Positions 1 to 8,632 are shown, counted from the first letter of the stretch. The stretch is DNA of 64,000 nucleotides from Streptomyces sp. NBC_00536 (GCF_036346295.1 NZ_CP107819.1:3782001-3846000); one strand, 5' to 3'. The notes: generated from the letters alone by a model not told the origin. Made by a program: numbers and translations.

Positions 1-54
1 ACCCGCCGGAGGCCGGGAGCCGACCCGAGCCACCCCAGGGGGCCAGGGTCAGGG

Positions 55-1392
55 TCAGGTCATCCAGCGGTCGGGGCGGGACGTGGCGCGGGAGGTGCGG
101 GAGCGGGCCGCTTGGTCCGCGAGGAGCGCGGCGGCGTCGGCGGCGCCCCGCAGATGGGCCGTGACCACCGCGTTCGCCCCCGTATCCACATGCACGTTCG
201 CCACCCCGCACACCCGAGCCCACGGCCCCTGCGTCAACCGCACGCTCTGCACCTTCGCGTGCGGCACGATCTCCGTCCGCCGGCACACCCTCCCGTACCG
301 CGAAGCGAACACCTCCGGGGTCAGCGCAAGCCCGTACCCCTTCCACCACACCGGCACGACCCACCGCGCCCCGGCCCGCGGCGAGGGCGAGAACTCCAGC
401 CCGGTCAGGTCCACCCCCGGCAGCACCCGCGCGACCACCGCGTACGCCGCCTCCCGCGAAGCGACCGGCACCAGGACGTCGTTCTTCGACCCGGCCACCG
501 CCAGCTCCACCCGGACCCAGTCGCGCCGCCGCCACAGCAGCGGTTCCACGATCCGTACGGTCTGCACCCGCCCCGGCGGCACCGTCTCGTGCGCCCGGTC
601 GGCGAGCCCGTGGTCCAGCCGCAGGCCGTCGGGCGATTCGGCGACCGTCCAGTCGTATTCGGTGAGGAACCGGCCGAGGCTGCGCCCCCACACCGCGCCC
701 AGCAGCGGCACCAGGGTGACGACGGCGGCCCACAGGCTGGAGCTGAGCCAGAAGACGACGGCGGGCGCGGCGAGGCCGCCGACGACCGCCGCCCAGACGC
801 CCACGCTGAGCAGCAGGGATTCGACGAGCTGCCGCGTGCTGAGGCGCAGCAGTTCGCGTACGGGCGCCTCGCCGACCCCGGCGGCCTCCTCGGGGGCGAA
901 TCCGGCGGCCCGCGCCAGCAGCTCGGCACGCAGGGCGACGGCGTCCTTCTCGGAGAGAAAGGACAGTTCGTCCTTGTCGTCGGTGCCTATGACGTCGAGC
1001 TTGAGTTTGGCGACCCCGACGATCCGGGCGAGCAGGGGCCGGGTGACGTCGACGGCCTGGAGCCGGTCGAGCCGGATGTGCGCGGTGCGGCGGAAGAGGA
1101 GCCCGGTGCGGATGCGCAGTTCGGTGGGGGTGACGGCGTAGTAGGTGAAGCGCCAGCTCAGGAAGCCGTAGAGGCCCGCGGCGACGACGACGGCGAGCAG
1201 GACGAGGGCCCCGAGGCCGCTGCCGAGGCCTTCGGCGGAGTCCTTGACCCACTCCTGGGCGCGTTCGCCCTGCTGGACGATCACACCGGCGGTGCCGCCG
1301 ATGGGCACCCAGGCGCGGCGCAGCGGGGTGAAGGGGTGCAGCCTGCGCTCCACACCGAGCGGAGTCGGAGTCGGCGGCGTCGTCGGCGTCAC
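55..1392 (-). CDS. PH domain-containing membrane protein (YdbT-like, bPH2 repeats)
   Basis: A 445-residue membrane protein of the bacterial PH-domain (bPH2, YdbT) family. Paired hydrophobic helices near residues 38-60 and 165-205 are each followed by a bPH2-type module; the first contains YYAVTPTELRIRTGLLFRR and the second YDWTVAESPDGLRLDHGL. A third PH-like segment lies near the C-terminus. The GTG start at 1392 overlaps the stop of the preceding gene by 4 bp (GTGA), so the two are translationally coupled. The same frame stays open far upstream, but that part is antisense to nuoD and is not coding. The biochemical role of the family is unknown; a membrane or envelope function is inferred. 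Confidence 0.88.
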   Translation of the reverse strand: MTPTTPPTPTPLGVERRLHPFTPLRRAWVPIGGTAGVIVQQGERAQEWVKDSAEGLGSGLGALVLLAVVVAAGLYGFLSWRFTYYAVTPTELRIRTGLLFRRTAHIRLDRLQAVDVTRPLLARIVGVAKLKLDVIGTDDKDELSFLSEKDAVALRAELLARAAGFAPEEAAGVGEAPVRELLRLSTRQLVESLLLSVGVWAAVVGGLAAPAVVFWLSSSLWAAVVTLVPLLGAVWGRSLGRFLTEYDWTVAESPDGLRLDHGLADRAHETVPPGRVQTVRIVEPLLWRRRDWVRVELAVAGSKNDVLVPVASREAAYAVVARVLPGVDLTGLEFSPSPRAGARWVVPVWWKGYGLALTPEVFASRYGRVCRRTEIVPHAKVQSVRLTQGPWARVCGVANVHVDTGANAVVTAHLRGAADAAALLADQAARSRTSRATSRPDRWMT

Positions 1393-1892
1393 AAGCCCGC
1401 CGACCTTGCCTCGCCGAGTTCGGTCAGCCGGTCGCGCAGCCGTTCGGCTTCCTCGGGGACCAGCCCGGGAATGGTCGCGTCCGTGGTCGCGGCCGCCGTG
1501 TGCAGCTGTACGGAGGCCAGCCCGAAGCGGCGTTCCAGCGGTCCGGAGGTCACCTCGACCAGTTGCATCCGCCCGTAGGGCACCACCGTCTCCTGCCGCC
1601 ACATCACCCCGCGGCTGATCAGCAGGTCGTCGGCGCGCTCGGCGTACCGCCAGGACCGCCAGTTCCGCCCGAGCAGCACCCAGCACCAGGCCGACAGCCC
1701 GACCCAGACCAGGGCGAACGCCGCCCAGGCCGGCCCGGCCAGCAGCCCGAGCAGGACGCCCGTACCGAGGGCGAACAGCCCCGTCCAGATCACCAGCAGC
1801 AGCCGCCGGAGCGAGAGCAGCCCCTTGGGCAGCCCCACCCACTCGGGCCCACCCGCCACACCCGTCGCCCCACCCGAAGTCCCCGTTTCCAT
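1389..1892 (-). CDS. PH domain-containing membrane protein (YdbS-like)
   Basis: A 167-residue partner of the following gene. Two adjacent transmembrane helices (about residues 25-68) are followed by one bPH2 domain with the hallmark segment ADDLLISRGVMWRQETVVPY. The YdbS/YdbT pairing in one operon is the usual arrangement of this family. The start at 1892 leaves 31 bp to the divergent nuoD start; an in-frame ATG at 1925 would add 11 residues but would overlap nuoD. Function in the envelope is inferred only from topology. Confidence 0.85.
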   Translation of the reverse strand: METGTSGGATGVAGGPEWVGLPKGLLSLRRLLLVIWTGLFALGTGVLLGLLAGPAWAAFALVWVGLSAWCWVLLGRNWRSWRYAERADDLLISRGVMWRQETVVPYGRMQLVEVTSGPLERRFGLASVQLHTAAATTDATIPGLVPEEAERLRDRLTELGEARSAGL

Positions 1893-1923
1893 GGCCCCAG
1901 CGTAGGGCTGCGAGAATGCGCCC

Positions 1924-3066
1924 ATGACGGAGACCACGGTCGGCATCGGCGGGGCGGCGGAGAGCACCGACATGGTGCTCAACATCGGCCCCCAGCACCC
2001 TTCCACGCACGGCGTGCTGCGCCTGCGCATCGTCCTGGACGGCGAGCGGATCATCTCCGCCGAGCCCGTGGTCGGCTACATGCACCGCGGCGCGGAGAAG
2101 CTCTTCGAAGCACGGGACTACCGCCAGATCGTCATGCTCGCGAACCGCCACGACTGGCTGTCCGCGTTCTCGAACGAGCTGGGCGTGGTCATGGGCGTCG
2201 AGCGGATGCTCGGCATGGAGGTGCCCGAGCGCGCGGTGTGGATGCGCACGCTGCTCGCCGAGCTGAACCGGGTGCTGAACCACCTGATGTTCCTCGGCTC
2301 CTACCCCCTGGAGCTGGGCGGGATCACCCCGATCTTCCACGCGTTCCGTGAGCGCGAGGAACTCCAGGCGGTCATGGAGGAGATCTCCGGCGGCCGCATG
2401 CACTACATGTTCAACCGGGTCGGCGGCCTCAAGGAGGACCTTCCGGCGGGCTGGCTCGGCCGGGCGCGGGCCGCGGTGGCCGACGTGCGGTCGCGGATGG
2501 ACGTGTACGACAACCTGGTCCACGGGAACGAGATCTTCCGCGGCCGGACCCGCGGGGTCGGTGTCCTGTCGGCGGAGGCCGTGCACGCGTACGGCGTCTC
2601 CGGGCCGATCGCCCGCGCCTCGGGCGTGGACTTCGACCTGCGCCGCGACGAGCCGTACCTCGCCTACGGCGACCTCCAGGACGTCCTCAAGGTGGTCACC
2701 CGGACCGAGGGCGACTGCCTGGCCCGGTTCGAGTGCCTGCTGGACCAGACGCACAACGCGCTGGACCTGGCGGTGGCCTGCCTGGACCGGATGGAACAGC
2801 TGCCTCCGGGCCCGGTCAACCAGCGCCTCCCGAAGGTCCTGAAGGCGCCGGAGGGCGAGACGTACGCCTGGACCGAGAACCCCCTCGGGATCAACGGCTA
2901 CTACCTCGTCTCGAAGGGCGAGAAGACCCCGTACCGGCTGAAGCTGCGGTCCGCGTCCTTCAACAACATCCAGGCGCTGGCCGTGCTGCTGCCGGGGCAG
3001 CTGGTCGCGGACATGGTGGCCATCCTCGGCTCGCTCTTCTTCGTCGTGGGCGACATCGACAAGTAG
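1924..3066 (+). CDS. nuoD: NADH-quinone oxidoreductase subunit D paralogue (NuoD2 type)
   Basis: A 380-residue 49-kDa-subunit homologue of respiratory complex I. It carries [10 protein letters not shown] at residues 21-30 with the conserved quinone-site His29, the [11 protein letters not shown] segment and the typical ending VVGDIDK. It is not embedded in a nuo operon: its neighbours are a divergent PH-domain pair and nat, so it looks like the isolated NuoD paralogue common in Streptomyces. In [11 protein letters not shown] (residues 158-168) the position I align with the quinone-binding Tyr (E. coli NuoD numbering near 144) is Phe163. The start lies very close to a TAGGGCT -10-like sequence, so the transcript may be leaderless. 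Whether it assembles into complex I is not shown. Confidence 0.9.
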   Translation: MTETTVGIGGAAESTDMVLNIGPQHPSTHGVLRLRIVLDGERIISAEPVVGYMHRGAEKLFEARDYRQIVMLANRHDWLSAFSNELGVVMGVERMLGMEVPERAVWMRTLLAELNRVLNHLMFLGSYPLELGGITPIFHAFREREELQAVMEEISGGRMHYMFNRVGGLKEDLPAGWLGRARAAVADVRSRMDVYDNLVHGNEIFRGRTRGVGVLSAEAVHAYGVSGPIARASGVDFDLRRDEPYLAYGDLQDVLKVVTRTEGDCLARFECLLDQTHNALDLAVACLDRMEQLPPGPVNQRLPKVLKAPEGETYAWTENPLGINGYYLVSKGEKTPYRLKLRSASFNNIQALAVLLPGQLVADMVAILGSLFFVVGDIDK

Positions 3067-3131
3067 TCGACAAGTAAGCGACGCTCGACAAGCGATCGAC
3101 AAGGCGGGGGCGAGCCAGCAGGCTGGGGGCC

Positions 3132-4025
3132 ATGACCTCCGGCCTGAGCCCAGAACTGGTGGGCGCCTACCTGCGGCGGCTCGGCATCGACGAGCCCGGA
3201 CCGCCCTCCGTCGCCGCGCTGTTCGCGCTGCAGCGCGCCCACGTCGGGCGCGTCCCGTACGAGAACCTCGACATCCAGCTCGGGCGGCCGCCGGGCATCG
3301 ACCCCGAGGGCTCCGCGCGCCGTCTCGCCGCGGGGCGGGGCGGGTACTGCTTCCACCTCAACGGCGCGTTCGCGCTGCTCCTCGAAGCGCTCGGGTACGA
3401 GGTCACCCGGCACGTCGGCGGCGTGTACGACGACCGCGCCTCCCGGAAGGTCAGCGGCAACCACCTCGCGCTGAGCGTGCGCGTGCCGGGGGACGGGGGC
3501 ACGAACGGGGACGCCGGGGCGTACTTCGTGGACACCGGGCTCGGCGACGGGCCGTACGAGCCGCTCCCGCTGCGCGAGGGCCACTGGCTGCAGGGCGGCT
3601 TCGCGTACACCCTCACCCCGCTGAAGAACCGCACGGGCTGGAGCTTCGACAACGTGGGCGGGCCCTTCCCGGTGATGAACTTCCGCTCGGCCCCGGCGAC
3701 GATGGCCGACTTCGCGGCCGAGCACGTCCGGCTGACCACCGCCGCCGACTCCGGGTTCGTACGGACGCTCGCCGTGCTGCGCCGGGACGCGACCGGGATG
3801 GATGTGCTGCGCGGCCGCACCCTGAGCCGCGTCGAGGCGCACACCGACCCGGTCAAACGGGAACTGGCCACCCCCGGGGAGTTCTTCGAAGTGCTGGCGG
3901 AGGTCTTCGGGCGGGAGCTGGACGATCTGGACGCGGCCGACCGGGCCGCGCTGTGGACCCGGGCGACCGCCCCGGCGGACCCCAAGGAGAAGGCGCAGGA
4001 GAAAGAGAAGGAGAAGCAGCCGTAG
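3132..4025 (+). CDS. nat: Arylamine N-acetyltransferase
   Basis: A 297-residue NAT-family enzyme that transfers acetyl from acetyl-CoA to arylamines or hydrazines. The catalytic triad is readable: Cys73 in GRGGYCFHLN, His111 in SGNHLALSV and Asp134 in YFVDTGLGD. Length and order fit the family. The C-terminus is a lysine/glutamate-rich tail after about residue 278. It follows nuoD by 65 bp in the same direction, with no shared function obvious. In actinomycetes related NATs can act as amide synthases in antibiotic clusters, but no such cluster is visible here, so a detoxification or general role is more likely. Confidence 0.92.
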   Translation: MTSGLSPELVGAYLRRLGIDEPGPPSVAALFALQRAHVGRVPYENLDIQLGRPPGIDPEGSARRLAAGRGGYCFHLNGAFALLLEALGYEVTRHVGGVYDDRASRKVSGNHLALSVRVPGDGGTNGDAGAYFVDTGLGDGPYEPLPLREGHWLQGGFAYTLTPLKNRTGWSFDNVGGPFPVMNFRSAPATMADFAAEHVRLTTAADSGFVRTLAVLRRDATGMDVLRGRTLSRVEAHTDPVKRELATPGEFFEVLAEVFGRELDDLDAADRAALWTRATAPADPKEKAQEKEKEKQP

Positions 4026-4085
4026 GAGCGAAGAGGAGTGGCGGCCGCTGCGGGCGATGTCGGTGCGAGGCGGCAGACTTGGGGC

Positions 4086-4295
4086 ATGTCCCACTCCCCC
4101 CGCCGTGCCTGCCCCACCTGCGGACGCGACTGCGCCGTGACCGCCGGGCGGATCGCCCGCCACGATCCGCCCGGTGGCCGCGGCGAGCTGGTCTCCTGCC
4201 CGGGCTCGCGGGCGCGCGTGGTGCTGGGCGCTTCGGCGCCGACGCTCGACGGGTTCGTGCTCGCCGAACTGCCGGGGCAGCTGCCGCTGTTCTGA
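4086..4295 (+). CDS. Small zinc-ribbon-like protein
   Basis: A 69-residue basic protein starting MSHSPRRACPTCGRDC, with CPTCGRDC at residues 9-16 and a further Cys near residue 39 in LVSCPGSR, suggesting a small metal-binding fold. An upstream in-frame ATG at 4038 would add 16 residues that look like translated leader. It lies in the same direction as nat, 60 bp downstream. I do not recognise a function. It looks like one of the conserved small hypothetical proteins of streptomycetes. Confidence 0.7.
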   Translation: MSHSPRRACPTCGRDCAVTAGRIARHDPPGGRGELVSCPGSRARVVLGASAPTLDGFVLAELPGQLPLF

Positions 4296-4394
4296 TGCCC
4301 TGAGCGCGGCCGCGGTATCGGGGGGGTAGCCCCCGCCGGTCGCCGGGGGACGGCCGGATGTCGGCGTACGGGCGGCCGCAATAGCGTCCTGCGC

Positions 4395-5678
4395 ATGACG
4401 ATGACGATGGCGATGGCGAAGAACCGTGCGACCCCGAAGAAGAACCCGTGGCTGCGCCGGTGCGCGGCCGCCGTGGCCCTCGCCGCCGTGCTGGGGGGCG
4501 TGGCGGCCCCGGCGGCCCTCGCCGCACCCCCCGCCGCCTCCGCTCCCCCGGCCGGTACGTCGGCCCACGCGGCCCGCGGCGCGCTGCTCTCCGTCACCCC
4601 GCTCGCCGAACTGACCCGCGCGGAGGTCGGCGCGTACGTCGGGACGATCGGGATCGGCTCCGACACCGTCCGCCACGGGGTCAGCGCCTACCGCCTGACC
4701 TACGCGACCATCACCCCGCAGGGCCGGCCGACCACCGCGACCGGGCTGCTGGTCCTGCCGCGCGGCGGCCCGCACCGCCTCGACCTGGTCTCCGACACGC
4801 ACGGCACCACCGTCTTCCGCGGTGACGCCCCCTCCGCCGAGGGCGACTTCGGCCGGATCACCCCCTACCTGCACGCCGCCGCGGGGCGGGCCGTCGCCGC
4901 GCCCGACTACCTGGGCCTGGGCGGGGGCCCCGGCGCGCACCCGTACATGGACACCGCGTCCGGGGTGAGCGCCTCCCTGGACATGCTCCGGGCGGCCCGC
5001 ACCGCCGGGGACCGGCTGGGGCGCCCGCTCACCGACGACGTGTACGCGACCGGGTTCTCGCAGGGCGGCCAGGTCGCGATGGCCCTGGGCCGCGAGCTGT
5101 CCCAGGGCCGGACCGGCTTCCGGCTGCGCGGACTGGCCCCAATGGCGGGCCCGTACGACATCGCCGGGGCCGAGCTGCCCGGGCTCACCGACGGCCGGAT
5201 CGACCCGCTGACCGGCGTCTTCTACCTGTCCTACTACCTGACCGCGCAGAACAGGCTGCACCCCCTGTACAAGAACCCGGCCGAGGTGTTCAAGGCCCCG
5301 TACGCGAGCACGCTGGAGGGCCTGTTCGACGGCAGCCACACCGAGGAGGAGGTCGTCGCCGGGCTCCCGGCCGGCGTGGCCGATTTGCTCACCCCCGCCT
5401 GGGCCGAGCAGATCAAGCACCCGACCGGCGCCTTCGCCGCGGCGATCGGGGCGAGCGACGGCGCGTGCGACTGGAAGCCCGCCGCGCCCGTACGGCTTTA
5501 CGCGGCGGGCGGCGACCGGGACGTGCCGATCGCCAACGCCCGCTCCTGCGCGGCGGACCTGGCCCGCCACGGGGTCCGCGCCCCGGTGCTGGACCAGGGC
5601 GCGGACACGGACCACCGGGGAACGGCGGTACGGTCCGCGCCCCAGGTGGTCCGCTGGTTCGACACCCTCAGCCACTGA
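4395..5678 (+). CDS. Secreted lipase-like alpha/beta hydrolase
   Basis: A 427-residue exported hydrolase resembling the secretory lipase (LIP) family. The first 45 residues form a signal peptide: a basic segment ending NPWLRR, a hydrophobic core, then APAALAAPP as likely cleavage site. The nucleophile elbow is TGFSQGG with Ser222. Candidate acid and His residues lie in GGDRDVPIANARSC and DTDHRGT near the C-terminus. Substrate is unknown; esters or lipids are expected. Its 3' end overlaps the convergent oxidoreductase by 11 bp. Confidence 0.88.
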   Translation: MTMTMAMAKNRATPKKNPWLRRCAAAVALAAVLGGVAAPAALAAPPAASAPPAGTSAHAARGALLSVTPLAELTRAEVGAYVGTIGIGSDTVRHGVSAYRLTYATITPQGRPTTATGLLVLPRGGPHRLDLVSDTHGTTVFRGDAPSAEGDFGRITPYLHAAAGRAVAAPDYLGLGGGPGAHPYMDTASGVSASLDMLRAARTAGDRLGRPLTDDVYATGFSQGGQVAMALGRELSQGRTGFRLRGLAPMAGPYDIAGAELPGLTDGRIDPLTGVFYLSYYLTAQNRLHPLYKNPAEVFKAPYASTLEGLFDGSHTEEEVVAGLPAGVADLLTPAWAEQIKHPTGAFAAAIGASDGACDWKPAAPVRLYAAGGDRDVPIANARSCAADLARHGVRAPVLDQGADTDHRGTAVRSAPQVVRWFDTLSH

Positions 5679-6549
5679 CCCCGGCGACGGCCGGCTCGCG
5701 CAGCAGCCCGACCAGACGGCTGCTGCTGTCCTCGCCGAGGCCGGCCGCGAGCCCGCGCCGGAACAGGTCGGCGTGGGCCGCGAGGATCCCGGTGTCCACG
5801 CCCGCGTCGGCGGCGGTGTGCAGGATGTGCTCCACGCTGGCCGCGCACATCGCGAGGCGGTCCACGTCGCCGCCGTGCTCGCCCGCGTCGATGCGCGGGG
5901 CGTAGAAGCCGAGGAAGCCGCGCATGCTGTCGGTCGTGTAGGCGGCGTGGGGCAGGACGTCGGCCGCCGTCAGTCCGTGGGCCTGGGCGACGGCGACGGC
6001 CTGGTGGAAGCCGGTCATCGAGGTCCAGAACATGATCATGTTGAGCTGGTAGTACAGCTGGGCGTGGCCCGGGTCGGCGCCCCGGTAGTCGGTCTCGACG
6101 AGGAGGTCGAGGGTCTCCCGGTGGGCGGCGTAGACCTCCTCGGGGCCGCTGACGAAGGCGGTGGAGCCCTCCTGGCCGATGCCGCTCGGCGGCACGTTCA
6201 CCCCGCCGGTGAGGTACGCCGCCCCGCGCTCCGCGACCCACAGCGCGGCCTCGCGCGCCTTGTCCGGCACGTCGGAGGAGAGGTTGACCAGGGTCCGGCC
6301 GGAGAGGTCCGCCCCGTCGAGGGCGGTGTACATGGCGTCGACGTCGATCAGGCTGAGGACGGTCAGCGCGCTCGCGGCGACGGCCTCGGCGGCGGTGGCG
6401 GCGCGGCGGGCACCGCGGGCGACGAGGTCGGTGTCCTTGCCGGGGCTGCGGTTCCAGACGGTGACCTCGTGGCCCGCGTCGAGGTAGACGGCGGCCATGG
6501 CCCGGCCCATGGGACCGAGGCCGATGATGCTGACGCTGGTGGGGTGCAT
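5668..6549 (-). CDS. NAD(P)-dependent imine-reductase-like oxidoreductase
   Basis: A 293-residue beta-hydroxyacid dehydrogenase-superfamily protein. The N-terminal Rossmann motif GLGPMGRAMAAVYLDAGHEV followed by TVWNRSPGKD closely matches the imine reductase (IRED) signature. Where IREDs carry the catalytic Asp or Tyr, this protein has Tyr in AQLYYQLNMIMFW, suggesting the Tyr-type subgroup. A helical C-terminal dimerisation domain follows. The start at 6549 was chosen because translation upstream runs through the operator DNA. It is divergent from a TetR gene, and two near-identical operators lie between the genes, so TetR repression is expected. The physiological substrate is unknown. Confidence 0.85.
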   Translation of the reverse strand: MHPTSVSIIGLGPMGRAMAAVYLDAGHEVTVWNRSPGKDTDLVARGARRAATAAEAVAASALTVLSLIDVDAMYTALDGADLSGRTLVNLSSDVPDKAREAALWVAERGAAYLTGGVNVPPSGIGQEGSTAFVSGPEEVYAAHRETLDLLVETDYRGADPGHAQLYYQLNMIMFWTSMTGFHQAVAVAQAHGLTAADVLPHAAYTTDSMRGFLGFYAPRIDAGEHGGDVDRLAMCAASVEHILHTAADAGVDTGILAAHADLFRRGLAAGLGEDSSSRLVGLLREPAVAGVSG

Positions 6550-6563
6550 GGCGGTAACTCCCT

Positions 6564-6586
6564 CTAGAACGAACGCTCTATCCAGT
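6564..6586. promoter_or_regulatory. TetR operator, copy 1
   Basis: An imperfect palindrome with core TAGAACGAACGCTCTA, 12 of 16 positions symmetric, 15 bp upstream of the oxidoreductase start. It matches copy 2 at 22 of 23 positions. Such TAGA-N8-TCTA dyads are typical TetR-family sites. Confidence 0.75.
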
Positions 6587-6610
6587 GATCGGGACGACCG
6601 TAGCACGGGA

Positions 6611-6633
6611 CTAGAACGAACGCTCTATCTAGT
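6611..6633. promoter_or_regulatory. TetR operator, copy 2
   Basis: Second copy of the 23-bp operator, 47 bp from the first and 20 bp upstream of the TetR start codon, placed to allow autoregulation. Only one base differs between the copies (TATCTAGT against TATCCAGT). Confidence 0.75.
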
Positions 6634-6652
6634 GAGGGGGTACGATCGCGCC

Positions 6653-7306
6653 ATGGCAGCGACGAGCAAAGAGACCGTGGACACGAAGGCCGTGGACACG
6701 AAGGCCGGGGACACGAAGGCCGGGGACACGAAAAGCGCGGAAGGGACGCGGGACCGGCTGGTCCGGGCCGCCTCCCGGCTGATGCAGCACGGCGGTTACG
6801 AGAACACCCCGGTCAAGCAGCTCGTCCAGGAAGCCGGGGCCACCCTCGGCTCGCTGTACCACTTCTTCCCCGGCGGCAAGCCGGAACTGGCGGTCGCCGC
6901 CATCAAGTTCGGGGACCGGGAGTTCGCGGAGCTGCTCCGCGCGGGACTCGCCGCCGAACCCGGCGCGGCCGAGGCGGTGGAGGCGGTCGCGGTCCTGCTC
7001 GCCGAGGCGCTCCGGACCTCCGCCTGGGCGGACGGCTGCCCGGTGACGGTGACGGCCCTGGAGACCCTGGGCCGGCTGCCCGACGTACAGGAGGCCTGTG
7101 CGCAGGCCTTCGACCACTGGCGGACCCTGGTCGCGGCGAAGCTGCTGGCCTGCGGGGTGCCCGAGGAGGAGGCCCGCGACCTCGCCATGATGGTGATCAG
7201 CACCCTGGAGGGCGCGGAGCTGACCTCCCAGGTCGCCCAGAGCCCCACTCCGCTGCTGGTGGCGGGCCGTCACCTGGCGCGCCTGGTCGCGCTCTCCGTG
7301 CCGTAG
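6653..7306 (+). CDS. TetR/AcrR family transcriptional regulator
   Basis: A 217-residue repressor. The helix-turn-helix spans about residues 27-75, with GYENTPVKQLVQEAGATLG and the YHFFPGGKPEL turn typical of TetR proteins; the remaining helices form the ligand/dimer domain. The N-terminus is unusual: a disordered segment made of four 15-bp direct repeats (6677-6736) encoding DTKA-type units precedes the DNA-binding domain. It is divergent from the imine-reductase-like gene and flanked by two operators, so it most likely controls that gene and itself in response to a small molecule. Confidence 0.9.
   Translation: MAATSKETVDTKAVDTKAGDTKAGDTKSAEGTRDRLVRAASRLMQHGGYENTPVKQLVQEAGATLGSLYHFFPGGKPELAVAAIKFGDREFAELLRAGLAAEPGAAEAVEAVAVLLAEALRTSAWADGCPVTVTALETLGRLPDVQEACAQAFDHWRTLVAAKLLACGVPEEEARDLAMMVISTLEGAELTSQVAQSPTPLLVAGRHLARLVALSVP
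6677..6736 (+). repeat. In-frame 15-bp tandem repeat, four copies
   Basis: Units begin at 6677, 6692, 6707 and 6722. The first two are identical (GTGGACACGAAGGCC), the third has one change and the fourth three further changes. The repeat codes for V/G-D-T-K-A units in the disordered N-terminus of the TetR regulator and could vary in copy number without breaking the frame. Confidence 0.85.
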
Positions 7307-7345
7307 ACGCCCCGTCGGGCATAACGGCCGCCGGGGCGGATCCGG

Positions 7346-8491
7346 CTAGGAGATCGCGGTGCGCAGCTGGACGACGTCGATCGGCTCGGTCTCGTCGTGC
7401 GCGGTCAGGTCGATGACCTGGCCCACGGCGCGCAGTTCGGGGGTGGACGGCTTGAACTCCGGCTGTCCGGTGTCCGACGCCGACTCCGCCTTGTGGGCGG
7501 CCAGCACCTCGGCGCCCACGACGTCGGCGAGGTCCTCGTTCTGGACGGCCTCGATCACGGCGCGGGCCTGGGCCGCGGTCTTGGTGCCGAAGAAGTCGAA
7601 GCCGCCCTCGACGCGGGAGACCGTACGGCGCGGCGCGGCGTAGGGAGCCACGGCCGCCGCGAGCCGCCGGGCCGGAACCGCGGCCGCCGGGCCGGGCCGC
7701 GAGTGCGTGACCGCCTGCTGCGGAACCTGGGGAGCCTGCGGAGCCCGGGGAGCCTGGGGAGCCGGGGAAGCCTGCGCGGCGGGCGCCGCCGTGACGGCGG
7801 GCACGCCGTCCGCGCCGGGTACCGCACCGGGTTCCGCACCGGGTTCCGCGCGGGATTCCGCTTCGGCGTCCCCTTCGGCTTCCGCTTCCGCCCCGGCCCC
7901 GCCGGCCTCCGCCTTGCGGGCGAGGGCGGCCAGGGCGGCGTTGGCCCGGGCGTAGCCGACCGGGGTGGGCGCGCCGCTCGCGGTGCGCTCCTCGGAGACG
8001 GCGGGCAGTTCCCTGGGGGCGGACGCCGGGGCCGCGGCGGCCTCGATGGCCAGCAGCCGGCGGCCTTCGAGCGCGCTGGCGCGCTCGGTCTCGGCCGTCG
8101 CGTACCGGCGCAGGAGCGCCGCGTGCTCGCCGCGCAGACCGGCCAGTTCGACCCGCTTGGCCCGCAGCTTGGTGTCCAGGCGGGTGCGCAGGGCGCGCGA
8201 TTCCTCCAGGTCGGACTCCAGCTCGGCTATCCGCTCGTCGGTGCGCCACTCGTCCTTGACCCGGTCGCGGGTCAGTTCCGCGACCCGGCGCCCGGCCGCC
8301 CGGTCCCAGGCGCGCATGACGACGGCGGCGGTGACGCCGGCCGCGCCGGCGAAGGCCACGAGCAGCCGTAGCGCCACGGGTTCCGCGAGCAGCCAGGCCA
8401 CGCCCGCGCTGGTGATCGAGGCACCGGCGAGGGTCGTCGGCGTGAGCAGCCGGTGCAGGGGTTCGGGATTGCGGTGGCGTCCACGGGGCAT
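7346..8491 (-). CDS. Membrane protein with coiled coil, unknown function
   Basis: A 381-residue protein I do not recognise. Two hydrophobic helices at about residues 18-62 are followed by a charged heptad-like coiled coil (about 70-160, rich in E, R and L) and an alanine/proline-rich disordered stretch with repeated APQ units (about 245-275). A conserved-looking C-terminal segment contains GGFDFFGTKTAAQARAVIEA. The topology suggests a membrane-anchored scaffold with a long cytoplasmic tail. Its start lies 141 bp downstream of the osmoprotectant transporter end, separated by a strong hairpin, so it is a separate transcription unit. Confidence 0.75.
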   Translation of the reverse strand: MPRGRHRNPEPLHRLLTPTTLAGASITSAGVAWLLAEPVALRLLVAFAGAAGVTAAVVMRAWDRAAGRRVAELTRDRVKDEWRTDERIAELESDLEESRALRTRLDTKLRAKRVELAGLRGEHAALLRRYATAETERASALEGRRLLAIEAAAAPASAPRELPAVSEERTASGAPTPVGYARANAALAALARKAEAGGAGAEAEAEGDAEAESRAEPGAEPGAVPGADGVPAVTAAPAAQASPAPQAPRAPQAPQVPQQAVTHSRPGPAAAVPARRLAAAVAPYAAPRRTVSRVEGGFDFFGTKTAAQARAVIEAVQNEDLADVVGAEVLAAHKAESASDTGQPEFKPSTPELRAVGQVIDLTAHDETEPIDVVQLRTAIS

Positions 8492-8523
8492 GGCCTGAAA
8501 TTTACAGGGCGTACGGGGCCTGT

Positions 8524-8560
8524 GGGCAACTGCCCGGCAATCAATTCCGGGCAGTTACCC
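8524..8560 (-). terminator. Hairpin terminator after the osmoprotectant ABC operon
   Basis: Arms at 8524-8537 and 8547-8560 (GGGCAACTGCCCGG with its complement, one C-A mismatch) enclose a 9-nt AT-rich loop. It lies 73 bp downstream of the binding-protein stop. No U tract is present. Confidence 0.65.
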
Positions 8561-8632
8561 GTCGTGCGGCCATCAAACGTGTAACTGCTCGCGGGCCACC
8601 GCTTCTTGGCGGCCGCGCGATGAGCTATTCCG

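Noticed and set aside
1393..3102. Upstream extension of the minus-strand PH-domain frame across nuoD
   Set aside because: It is antisense to nuoD, has no domain, and its composition is that of a reverse-complement frame in GC-rich DNA.
2901..5675. 924-codon minus-strand open frame over nat and the hydrolase gene
   Set aside because: It overlaps well-supported genes on the other strand and is rich in Arg/Gly/Pro without recognisable motifs.
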